Positions 10,114 to 22,200 of a stretch of DNA of 64,000 nucleotides are shown one piece after another. The translations under genes were made by a program, and so were the position numbers. The stretch's first letter is position 1, and every line of letters begins with the position of its first letter. Source of the DNA: Paraspadella gotoi (Eukaryota; Chaetognatha); contig CM119265.1 of assembly GCA_051294375.1 (NCBI GenBank), forward strand, positions 28,582,443 through 28,646,442, in the 5' to 3' direction. The notes beneath the pieces were generated by a model. That model was not told the origin of the DNA and made no database searches. It saw only the letters and a list, made by a program, of their open reading frames with translations.

Positions 10114-10735
10114 GGGTTTGAATATAGTATCAGGTAGTAAGGAGATGCAATGAATTGAACATAATCGTAATGGGAAAGAATAAAGCAATTAAGAGAGCGG
10201 ATCGTATTAATTACTAAACTAATAAAAAGTAATAGAATCAGATATGCCTCCCTAATGAAATGTATTCTTTGAGCAAGTTGATTTGACCATATTTTACTTA
10301 AAGAAGGGAAAGGTGGTTGGTATAACGAGTGGAAAAATATATGCTTAAAAAGTAAGGAGAAGTGAAATATTACGAAAAGTGTATGAGAACCGGGAAGTCA
10401 TACAAAATTTCTATGAGAAGGAAATAATTGGGTATTTGATAGGAGAAGATGGACCAGGTTAAGAAAAATAATTAGCAACGTATGGAATAACCAAAATTAC
10501 TGAAGAATGGCAAGAACTTGATTGATAATAAAAGAATTAACTTTGAAGGACGAGATTCAAAGTTTACGTCTCCCAGAAGAAATCGTGGAAATGGAAGGGA
10601 ATAATGTAAGTGAAAATGTACATTATGGAAAAAACAAAATGAGGTAGTCAATGAAAAATATCAAGAATAGTATGGTTAGAGAATAGGGGAACAAAAAAAG
10701 AGATTGGAGACGCGGGAAATCCATAAAGGCAGTCC
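10114..10735 (+). repeat. Error-rich second copy of 5725-6290
   Basis: This is the continuation of the noisy Gag copy after the nested element, again full of small indels. It turns into clean sequence at about 10740, from where the Gag frame can be followed to its natural end. Confidence 0.75.
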
Positions 10736-10739
10736 GAAT

Positions 10740-10928
10740 AAAGTGGGAATCCAAAAGGAGTGATAAGTAATATAGACAAAGGTCTCGATCCCGGATGTAA
10801 GATATTATGCTGTGGAATTAGGAGGTGTGGGAAATGCTTCCACAGTCACGGGGACCAAGTTGATTGCCCATGCCTGCATACAAGGCAATTTATTGATTTC
10901 GTGGAAGGTGGAGAGCTATTTGATTAAC
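10740..10928 (+). CDS. C-terminal end of the Gag-like protein with Cys/His knuckle
   Basis: In the same frame as the 3' end of the clean Gag segment, the sequence continues into a short cysteine-rich tail. It contains C-x2-C-x3-H-x5-C (CGKCFHSHGDQVDC), followed by a further Cys and a stop at 10926-10928. This is close to, but not identical with, the retroviral CCHC spacing (x2-x4-x4): the His is one residue early. The knuckle supports a nucleocapsid role. I describe the two parts separately because the intervening assembly is unreliable. Confidence 0.6.
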
Positions 10929-11149
10929 TATAAATAATAGGACTCGGTGAACAAGTTGTGCGATAACGCTGTGTTAATAATTGTGTTGACAAGTGTTAAT
11001 TGGAATTGAACAGTGTTTTATTCTTGAAGTGTATTGATAATTCTTGCCTTTCATGTTATGTTCTTTCTTCTTTCAGTAACGAAATGGAACTGAAATTAAG
11101 TGACAGTGTGGTAAACTTATTTGAGACAAACATCCCAAAAAAGAATGAC

Positions 11150-12675
11150 CTCTTGCACGCACAAAGCAAGACAAGGGAATTCAACTCCTAAAGCAAGCCA
11201 TTCTGGATGGCAATAAACCGGACTTCAAAGACAAAGTCATTAAAGGATTTAAATCCGTCTTCCGGTCACTGGAGCTCGATGACGGAATATTGGTGAGAAA
11301 GACTCCTGGCGGGAATACAGCAATCGTGGTCCCAGAAAGTAAGGTAAATGAAATCCTTTATCATACTCATGGTAGTCCGTTGTCAGCACATTATGGGATA
11401 AGTAAATCATATTATAAGTTGGTGAAACATTTTTATTTTCCAAAGATGGTTGTTAAATTATCTGACTTTATAAATACCTGCCCGTTGTGTGTACGTAGAA
11501 AAAGTCCCAAAAATAAGCCAATGGCGGAGATTCAGCCTATTAGCGTAGACAGCTACGATATTGGGGGATGTATATCTTATGATTTTAAAGGCCCTTTGCC
11601 AGTTAGTGACAAATCTATATTGTATCAATGTAAAAATCGATTCGTACTAGTAATTATTGATCACGCATCAAGGTTTGTATTGGCTCATCCGACGCCCACC
11701 ATGGAAGCGTCGGTTGTGGCGGAAGTCATTATTTCGTCTTGGATACCGAGATTTGGAGTGCCAAGAGCCATTATCTCAGATCGGGCTAAAACGTTCACGG
11801 GTAAAATTCTTAGAACTATATATGAAAGCCTCCAAATAGATATTTGCTTAACAGCGTCGTACAATCCGGCCGCTAATGGATTAATAGAACAAGTGAATAG
11901 AAATATTTCTAATATTTTAACGGTCATGTTGGATGGCTTTATGGCCGACTGGCCAAAGCAATTAAATTTATTATTTAGCGCGTATAACTCGAGCCCCAAT
12001 ATATCAACCGGGGTATCGCCAAACTACATAGTATATGGGAGAAACTTAATTGAACCTATTGATCTTATTTTAACCAGGAGGGAAACTATTGGCTGGAAGG
12101 AGAGAAAAATTTTGGACGAATTGGAGGAACGGTTACGAGCAAGAAGAAAAGTAATGGAGATATTGAACCTAAGGTACGAGGAGGGGCAGGAGAAGAGGAG
12201 GGAGAAATCTAAAGTTAAAGCCAATGTCCCAACTTATGTAGTTGGGGAATTAGTGGGCTTTGAGCCACCGTTGCAACCGGGGAAACTTTTAAAGTCCTAT
12301 GAGATTAATCATACAGTGATAAAAGTACTATCTCCAACAACGTATGTAATAAAAAACAATGAAACGGGTTTTGAAAGGGTTGTTAATGCAAGAAAACTAA
12401 AAAAGGCGGTAACAAGAAAACTTAAACCAGTAGAATGTCAAAATGGGGGAATAATAATTGAGGAACAATCTGATTTCTCAGATGCGTCGTCCGGATCCGA
12501 GGGAGAAGGCACTAACACGTGGGTGCAACAAACACGAACAAACGGAGAAAGCGTAATTGATGGACGAGCCGAACCTGTAAAAATAAGTACGCAAAAAGAA
12601 GAGGATATGAATATGTGGGATAAACGTTTGAGAGACAGGAAACTTTTGAATAAACCGAAAAGATTTGAATTATAA
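11150..12675 (+). CDS. Retroelement DDE integrase
   Basis: The longest clean frame covers 11290-12675 and opens further upstream to about 11150. Numbered from 11290, it has an N-terminal zinc domain H27/H34/C64/C67, the catalytic triad D98, D164 and E200 (D-x35-E between the last two), and a C-terminal GPY/F-like SH3 region (about 315-380). The order and spacing are typical of Ty3/Gypsy integrases. A different frame with an ATG at 11084 covers the preceding 40 codons, so a frameshift lies near 11150. No RT or RNase H precedes it. An acceptor-like TTCTTTCTTCTTTCAG (AG 11075-11076) lies upstream. It would insert element cDNA into the genome. Confidence 0.9.
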
Positions 12676-12810
12676 TGACGAAAATGTTTTACTGAATAAA
12701 TAAAGTTAGATTATGGTCTTAAGTTTTGTCGGGGGGGGGGGAATGTAGAACATAAAATGTCCTACATTTGTTCTTTATTCTAGGTACGATAAATACTGAA
12801 ATAAATAAAT

Positions 12811-13914
12811 ATGTACGCGTTAACCAATGTCGGAATATACGTCAAACTCCTAAGTTATGGTAGAGACGATGAGGCGTTTGAATTAGCATTGAAAAAAGTA
12901 ATCAAAGGATCATTGCATATGGCAATTGAGTATGGTAGGGAGAGGGTTACGAGGAAGTTACTTGAGGAAGGAATTGATCCAAATGAAGTGAGGAACCATG
13001 ACGGACTTACGCCATTGCATATTGCAGTAATGAAGAAAAACGTGAATATCGTGGAACAGCTAATGGTGCGAGGAGCAGACGTGATGAAATGTGATTATTC
13101 AGGGAATAATTGCCAGGCTAAACTACTAAGAAAACGGTATGATTCAAAGTCTAAAATAGTAATGGAGCTCATTAAAAATAAGATGTCTGAACAGGACTTT
13201 AAGATAAAGAATACTCATGGGGAGACATTATTACACATAGTGGCTTCTAACCCAGAAATAGTAGATATACGGTTGTATGAGATGCTGTTAACAATGGGAG
13301 TGCCAACAGATGTACAGAATGAATACTCGGGACGCACATTCCTTATGGACTTATGTAATAATAATCTGGATGATGAATTTATAATAGAGGCTATAGAATT
13401 CGCTAGAAACAAAGGGATAGATATCAATCAAGAGGACAAGAACCAGAATACTTTACTACAGTATGCTATTACTAAGGGAAATAGGAAAGTAACAAAGACA
13501 TTGCTTGACATCCCGGATACCAAAGTAATAACTAAAAATGTGATGGATGTAACTCCGATGTGGAATGCAGCATTTAAGGGCGACTTAAGGATGGTTAAGG
13601 ACATTTACAGAGCAGGTGGAAATCTGGAAGATACTGCATATGTTAATGCAGCAACTACCAAGCCCATACCAACATGGCAGGCAGCTCGCAGGTCTCGTCA
13701 CGAGTTTGTAGCAAGAAAGATTATTGAATTCATGACAGGAGTAGAGGAAGGACAGAACATTACCAGGGAAGTTAAGAGTTTAAAACATCTAACTAAACTA
13801 ATTATTCGGAATGAGTTGGTTAGGAGTAACCAGGGAAGAGTATTAATTGACCAGTACGAAGGGCTTAAACTACCCAAGACCCTTGAACAGTACTTAAAGG
13901 AAATACAGTACTGA
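12811..13914 (+). CDS. Ankyrin-repeat protein with C-terminal SOCS box
   Basis: This 367-residue protein is an intact frame in the env position of the LTR element. Ankyrin repeats cover about 33-310; the clearest is DGLTPLHIAVMKKNVNIVEQ (64-83), others start near 32, 135, 174, 211 and 246. The end is a SOCS box: a BC box S323-L324-x3-T328-x3-I332 and a Cul5-box-like LKLP at 352-355 followed by L358 and Y361-L362. Ankyrin-SOCS (ASB) proteins are substrate adaptors of Elongin B/C-Cullin 5 ubiquitin ligases. Here one is carried by a retrotransposon, suggesting capture of a host gene to degrade a host factor. Repeat and SOCS identity is read from sequence; the ligase role is family knowledge, the target unknown. 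An acceptor-like TTCTTTATTCTAG ends at 12783. Confidence 0.85.
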   Translation: MYALTNVGIYVKLLSYGRDDEAFELALKKVIKGSLHMAIEYGRERVTRKLLEEGIDPNEVRNHDGLTPLHIAVMKKNVNIVEQLMVRGADVMKCDYSGNNCQAKLLRKRYDSKSKIVMELIKNKMSEQDFKIKNTHGETLLHIVASNPEIVDIRLYEMLLTMGVPTDVQNEYSGRTFLMDLCNNNLDDEFIIEAIEFARNKGIDINQEDKNQNTLLQYAITKGNRKVTKTLLDIPDTKVITKNVMDVTPMWNAAFKGDLRMVKDIYRAGGNLEDTAYVNAATTKPIPTWQAARRSRHEFVARKIIEFMTGVEEGQNITREVKSLKHLTKLIIRNELVRSNQGRVLIDQYEGLKLPKTLEQYLKEIQY

Positions 13915-14027
13915 AACTTCATTGTCTATTTGAGATTGCCTGAAGCACGGAGGAAACTACCTGGTTAAGGGAATTTTATGGTGCTTGAAAGCATGAAACT
14001 GCATGAGGACATGCAGAAGTTTTGTCC

Positions 14028-14037
14028 GGGACAGGGA
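14028..14037 (+). promoter_or_regulatory. Polypurine tract
   Basis: GGGACAGGGA lies immediately before the 3' LTR, the expected position of the plus-strand primer. Confidence 0.55.
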
Positions 14038-15043
14038 TGTAAATAAAAAAGTAGGTGACGACCTTTTTTATTAGTTTATTTAGTAATTGATATTGCAGGG
14101 ATAGGCTTTAGGCAAAGCAAGGATTGGCTTTGAGCAAAAGCAAAGTTTGTCTTAAGAAAAGCTTAAGAAGCAAAAAATTGTTATAAGTGAAGCAGAGATT
14201 GCCTTTGAGCAAAGAGGAAATGGCTAAAAACAACAGGGCAGTTAGGAGAAGGCTAAAGCAAAGGGGGGCTTTTACGGGCCTGCTAAGTCCCAAACCAATT
14301 CCAGAGGGAGAAATCACGTGACCAAAATCTGCCTATATAAGGAGGAGTGCCACAGACTGTGGGTCAGGAGTCAATTGAGACCCTCTGAAGTGTAAGGGGA
14401 AATTCTGTCCGGCTGAAAAGTTACTGGAAAAACGCTTAAGTCAGAGAAACTGAAAACCTAAGTCCAGGAGAGACTGAAAACGCCTAAGTCCAGGAGAGAC
14501 TGAAAACGCCTAAGTCCAGGAGAGACTGAAAACGCCTAAGTCCAGAAGGACTGGTTGGAAATAATAACTCTAAGGTTAAGTCTGATAAGACTTGGTTAAG
14601 GTTAAGTCTGGTAAGACTTGGTTAAGGTTAATGGTAGATTAATATAAGGGTCTCAAGTGACTACAGACCACAGCTTCATACCTAGTGGACTCTCCTTCAA
14701 CTCTCAAGTGGATTTCATTAATACTTTGCTTACATTTTAATTTGAACATGTGTATTTAATTTTGTAATGTACATTGATTTTACTGTGCTTTAAAAAATAT
14801 GTATTGAGTCAGTAGTAAAGATATTATTAAAATTTGTACTAAAATTATTTTCTTTATTTTTCTTCCAGGTTAAATTTTTAATAAAAGCGCCCCAGGTTAC
14901 AAACTCCATGGACTTCAGGATTTAAATAATAAAGTTTTTAACGCCAGGAACTCCAGTGCCCAAGAACTCAAGGACTCCAGTTTTTCGTATTTTATAACTA
15001 AAAGTGAGTGGTGGTAAAAAACACCACCCAAGATTTTATTACA
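14038..15043 (+). repeat. 3' LTR
   Basis: It starts TGTAAATAAAAAAGTAGG and ends TTACA, and matches 2237-3273, with the TATA box near 14333. It is followed by AGCAG, the second copy of the target duplication. Confidence 0.9.
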
Positions 15044-15280
15044 AGCAGATTCCGGCTTGACTATTCATTTTGTCGGTTCTGTCAGAACATCGAATTATGA
15101 AAAATTTGGCAAAAAAACCGATGTCCGTCTGTCTGTCTGTCTGACTGTCTGTTTGTCTGTTCTTCCATCCTACCTTAGCTTTAATCGCTGATTACTCTTG
15201 AGTGGATGAGGCTTTTAACTTAAAAATTTGTGTGAAGGTAAATAAGTATGTGATTGAGTTGTAAATCAAGCAAAAACAGC
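15044..15280 (-). mobile_element. Remainder of the minus-strand HINE, right of the LTR element
   Basis: It continues the hairpin cut at 2236 (AGCAGATTCCGGCTTGAC), then shows the reverse of the HINE 3' region: TTTTGTCGG, GAACATCGAATTATG, a CTGT/GTCC microsatellite and part of the internal unit. The 5' end is missing or too diverged to see. Confidence 0.6.
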
Positions 15281-16887
<1,607 letters not shown>

Positions 16888-17870
16888 AACAAGTTTGAGC
16901 AAATAAATTCGGATCTGCCTACGATAATTAAGCGGTAATCTGCTAATCATATGATAAATCACGATAATTCTTTCAATTTGTGATCCTAACTGATAATAAC
17001 CGATCGTACCATCACAAGCCAGAAGCTGCGCCAATACATGTAAATCGCTTGCAACGGATTAAACTGAACTGTTACTATGGTACAAATTATTTATTTTACT
17101 AGTTTTTTTTCAAATTGAATCATTTTTAAACTCGCTAGATTTTTTCAACTGACATCATTTTTTCAACTTGCATCATTTTTTAACTTGCATAATTTTGTTA
17201 ACTAGCATCATTTTTTTAACTTGCAACACTTGTTATCTAGCATCATTGTTTAAATTTGCATCATCTTTTCAATTGGCTTCATTTTTTCAACTCGCATAAT
17301 TTTTCAAATTCACATAATTTTTTCAATTGTCATCATTTTTTTTAATTTCCATCATTTTTTTAACTTGCATCATTTTTTAACATGCATCCTTTTTTAACAT
17401 TCAAAGTATTTTCAATTTCCAAATATTTTTATCTTGCATCATTTTTTCAATTTTCATCATTTTTTTAACTTTCATAATTTGTTTAAATTGCATCATTTTT
17501 TCAACCAATTTAATCAACCAATCAATCATTTTATCTGAGAGAGAAAAAAAAATTAAAATAACTTCAAGTGAATGTTACTTTTTTTCATTTCCGCTCACAA
17601 ATTTTTATCTCAAGCTATCCATCCGATTATGATTAATTAAAGTAATTATGAGTTAATGTAAATAAAATGATACAAGTAAATGTAACTTTTGTTTTTTTTT
17701 TCCATTTTAACCCATTTCAACTTTATATCCAGCTCAATCAAACACTTTCTTACTCACTTACAAGATTTTATGTCAGTTCAAATATACAATTCTAAATAAA
17801 TAAAAAAAAAGTTTAAAAAGTTTAAGTAAATATAACTTTTTTTTTCAATTTAAAGCCATTTCTAATTACA
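16888..17870 (+). mobile_element. Degenerate HINE 5' part with a minisatellite
   Basis: AACAAGTTTGAGCAAATAAATTCGG and GGATCTGCCTACGATAATTA match the HINE 5' end. From 17140 to 17510 there is an array of about 20-bp units (core TTTTTCAACTTGCATCAT), then two diverged internal HINE units. The 3' hairpin is absent, so the copy is truncated or decayed. Confidence 0.5.
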
Positions 17871-18007
17871 AAGATTACAAATCGGGTACTCTCGGAAAAG
17901 AATGCCTAAATGTTTATCCTTCAGAAAAAAACAACAGCTTTAAAGCTATCGAATCACGCATCGATTTGACTATCACTCAAGCTTTTGTGAACTTTCACAA
18001 CGAAATC

Positions 18008-18097
18008 ATGAAGATCACGGAATTTCGAATTTTGCTTCCGATGGAACTGGAAGAATATCGGGTCGGGCAACTTTATTCCATCTTGGAGAGCGCTAAG
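18008..18097 (+). CDS. PITP exon 1 (start codon)
   Basis: ATG at 18008, 30 codons, ending in AAG before GTTAAA. It encodes the first beta strand and [16 protein letters not shown], the strongly conserved PITP N terminus. The phase at the donor is 0. Confidence 0.9.
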
Positions 18098-19229
18098 GTT
18101 AAAGTCACTGTTTTGGATTATAAACATATGTAGTATTATGTAGTATTACGATTTTTTTTATAGATCAGAACTTGAAGGTTTTTTTTTTTTAAGTTTTTTT
18201 TATAACTGTGTGATGTTTAATTTTTAACGTGTTTTTTACGGATTCAGAAAATGCTCAAAAAGTCAATTATTATTATTATTAAATATTATGTTTTAGTTAT
18301 AAAAATCTAACGAAATCTACATACTAATTCTGCAAATGATGATGATGATGATAATGGATTTTAAATTTTTGACTCATTATTAAAGTTTAAAAAGGTTTAA
18401 TAATCTTTTTTAGCTTTTTTAGCTTCATCAAAATCCATTCTTAAAAACTATAATTTACTGAAAAATATTAAATATTTTTTTTAAAAGGCTCAATTCCTTT
18501 TTTTTACGATCCAAAAACCATAAAAAATTTTTTTTTCAAAAGTTACAGAGGAAATCGTTTTTTGTAGTAAGGCAAAATAATAATTGATCTCTGTTATAAA
18601 AATACAAAATTCTGAGACACCTTAATGTCAATCCCTATTAGAAAGAAACGGGAGGCGGGGAAGGATGGGAAATCGTGGCCAACGAACCCATAGACAAAAA
18701 ATTACCAGAAGATTTGTTCAAATTCGCGGGCGACCGAGTTCCCCACAGGGGCCAATATACCCATAAAATAGCCCACGTGGCGTCGAAGGCCCCAAGGTGG
18801 GTCAGGATTTTGGCCCCGCGAGGTTCATTGGAGTTTAAAGAGGAAGCTTGGAACTATTATCCTTACACGAGGTGAGAATAATTAAATTTAATTTAATTAA
18901 ATTTATTAATTTTTTTTTAGACATCGTTATTTCCTTTCGTTTCGTTGTGTTTGGCATGATAGAAAACGTTTTTTAGATTGATCAAACAACGATTTTTATT
19001 AATATGAGACGGACATGTTTCGCTTTAGTTTCTACAAGCCTTCATTGCGTCAGAGATAATTATTGAAACTTTCAAAAAAGATTTGTGCAAAAGAAATGAG
19101 AGAGAGAGAGAGAGAGAGGGCAAAGTTTCCAACACAGAGTTGAGAGAAGAATAGTGGTCAGATGTGAGGACAGGTTAAGGTAAGGACAGAATGAGCCAGA
19201 TGTGAAAGAAAACTTAATGGTGAAAATTT

Positions 19230-19260
<31 letters not shown>

Positions 19261-22200
19261 ACATTTGAAAATAATACATTTTTTGTAATGTACAACAAAG
19301 ATAAATTTTAGACTAAAGGTGAAATAAATATTTTAACAATTAACTACTAATAAAAATTGAAAATGAAAAGTGAAATTTGAGAGATTTGTGAAATAAGGGA
19401 GACCTTTGCACAGGCAATGGGCAAACGATGCCTCTCCTTCAACTGCAGCAACTCATTCCCTTTCTCTGTGAAGTGAGCGTCCACCCAAAAGGCGCTGCAG
19501 GAGGAAGGGGAGGAGTCCACAACTCATGTCGCCAAAGCGGCAAGAACGGACAACCACCCATCTTGCCAGCAGGCGAGAAGAGGGCGAGTCGACAGGCGTA
19601 CCAGGCCAGAGAGACATTAGAGTAGCCTTGGACTCTTCCCACAAGGAAGCCTTCCCAGTCCAACACACATAGCTCAACCAATATGACCTCTCAGCCATTG
19701 ACACGTCAATGACTCGACCACATCGTCAAGACCCTTCATTTGCTTCAACCAAAGGGGGCCAGCTCACTTTGAGCTCTTTCTTAATCCTTGAATTTCACTT
19801 TATTTCATAATAATACTTATTTCACAATCTCTCAAATTTCACTTTTTCATTTTCAATTTTCACATCTTATTTATTTTAGTAGTTAATTGTTTAAAATATT
19901 TATTTCACCTTTAGTCTAAAATTTATCTTTGTTGTACATTACAAAAAATGTATTATTTTCAAATGTTCTCTCTCTCTCTCTCTCTCAAATTTTCACCATT
20001 AGTTTCTTTTCACAATCTGGCTCATTCTGTCCTTACCTTAACCTGTCCTCACATCTGACCACTATTCTTCTCTCAACTCTGTGTTGGAAACTTTGCCCTC
20101 TCTCTCTCTCATTTCCTTTGCACAAATCTTTTTTGAAAGTCATAATTATCTCTGACGCTGATGAAGGCTTGTAGAAACTAAAGCCGAACATGTCCGTCTC
20201 ATAGCTAATAAAAATCGTTGCTTGCATCAATTCTAAAAACGTTTTCTATAATTTTTTTTAAAATTATGTTTCTTATTCACTTGCAAAAAATAGCGTTTAA
20301 TGAATGTATATATAGTTTATACACTGTTTTAATGTTTCACTGTTTCAATTAATCAATTAATCTTTAAATATTTGAATTTTATAAATTTCTCACTATGATA
20401 AAAGACGTTTTAAATTGTTCAAACAAGGATTTTATTAGTGTAAGACGGACATGTTTCGGCTTTAATTGTACAAGCCTTCATTGGCGTCAAAGATGTTTGT
20501 GAAATTTCAAACAAAGTTTATGCAAAGGAAAAGAGAGAGAGAGAGAGAAAGAGAGAGAGGGCAAAGTTTCCAACACAGAGTTGAGAGAAGAATAGTGGTC
20601 AGATGTGAGGACAGGTTAAAGTGAGGACAGAATGAGCTAGATTGTGAAAAGAAACTAAATGGTGAAAAATTGACAGAGAGAGAGAGATAGAGAGAACATT
20701 TGAAAGATAATACATTTTTTGTAATGTACAACAAAGATAAATTGTTGAAACTAAAGGTCAAATAAATATTTTAACAATTAACTATTAATAAATAACAGTG
20801 TGAAAAATGGAAAAGTGAAAAGTGAAATTTGATAGTTTTGTGAAATAAGTATTATTATGAAATAAAGTGAAAGTTCAAGGATTAAGAAAGAGCTCAAAGT
20901 GAGCTGGCCCCCTTTGGTTGAAGCAAATGAAGGGTCTTAACGATGTGGTCGAGTCATTGACGTGTCAATGGCTGAGAGGTCATGTTGGTTTAGACTGTGT
21001 GTGTTGGACTGGGATGGCTTCCTTGCGGGAAGAGTCCAAGGGCTACCCTAATGTCTCTCTGGCCTGGTACGCCTGTCGACTGCCCTCTTCTCGCCTGCTG
21101 GCGAGATGGGTGGTTGTCTGTTCTTGCCGCTTTGGCGACATGAGTTGTGGACTCCTCCCCTTCCTCCTGCAGCCGTCTTTTGGGTGGACTCACTTTGAGC
21201 TCTTTCTTAATCCTTGAACTTTCACTTTATTTCATATTAATACTTATTTCACAAAACTCTCAAATTTCACTTTTCACTTTTCAATTTTTCACACTCTGTT
21301 ATTTATTAATAGTTAATTGTTAAAATATTTATTTCACCTTTAGTTTCAACAATTTATCTTTGTTGTACATTACAAAAAATGTATTATCTTTCAAATGTTC
21401 TCTCTATCTCTCTCTCTCTCTCTCAATTTTTCACCATTTAGTTTCTTTTCACAATCGAGCTCATTCTGTCCTCACTTTAACCTGTCCTCACATCTGACCA
21501 CTATTCTTCTCTCAACTCTGTGTTGGAAACTTTGCCCTCTCTCTCTTTCTCTCTCTCTCTCTCTTTTCCTTTGCACAAACTTTGTTTGAAATTTCACAAA
21601 CATCTTTGACGCCGATGAAGGCTTGTACAATTAAAGCCGAAACATTTCCGTCTTACACTAATAAAATCGTTGTTTGAACAATTTAAAACGTCTTTTATCA
21701 TCCAAACACAACGAAACAAAAGGAAATAACGATGTCTAACAAATTTCTCACTGAATCCTATTGTCTCTATATCATCTTTATCTCAATCTCATCTCAATCT
21801 CATCTCAATCGCATCTCATCTCATCTCAATCTCATCTCAATCTCACCTCAATTTCATATCAATCTCATCTCAATCTCATTCTAATCTCATCTTAATCTCT
21901 TCTAAATCTCAATTTCCTCTAAATCTCAATCTCATTTTCAATCTCAATCTCATCTAAATCTCATCTTAATCTCATCTAAATCTCATCTTAATCTCATTTC
22001 ATCTAATATTAATCTCATCTTAATTTCATCTTAATCCCATCTTAATCCTATCCTAATCCCAAGGACGGTTATCACGAATCCGGAATACATGAAGGACAAG
22101 TTTTCTGTGGATACAAAGTCAGTCTTTGTTGGCGACGACGAAGGAAAACAAGAGAACATCTTTGGTCTGTCGGAAGAGGAACTGGGGAAAAGAGAGGTGA

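Larger units (their letters stand above)
2237..15043 (+). mobile_element. LTR retrotransposon with accessory genes (ZnF, ankyrin-SOCS), no RT seen
   Basis: Near-identical LTRs of about 1.0 kb begin TGTAA and end TTACA, and are flanked by the 5-bp duplication AGCAG (2232-2236 and 15044-15048). A primer-binding site follows the 5' LTR and a purine-rich tract precedes the 3' LTR. Gene order is C2H2 protein, C2H2 protein, coiled-coil Gag-like protein with a Cys/His knuckle, integrase, ankyrin-SOCS protein. Integrase and the 5-bp duplication fit a Ty3/Gypsy-like element. I could find no protease, reverse transcriptase or RNase H between Gag and integrase, so this copy seems unable to reverse transcribe itself. 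The interior contains a 25-N gap and an error-rich second copy of the Gag region, so the true length is shorter than the coordinates suggest. Confidence 0.9.

Noticed and set aside
19428-19704. GC-rich frames in the centre of the foldback
   Set aside because: Both strands give similar-length frames, the two copies of the block are not conserved in frame, and no domain is recognisable.
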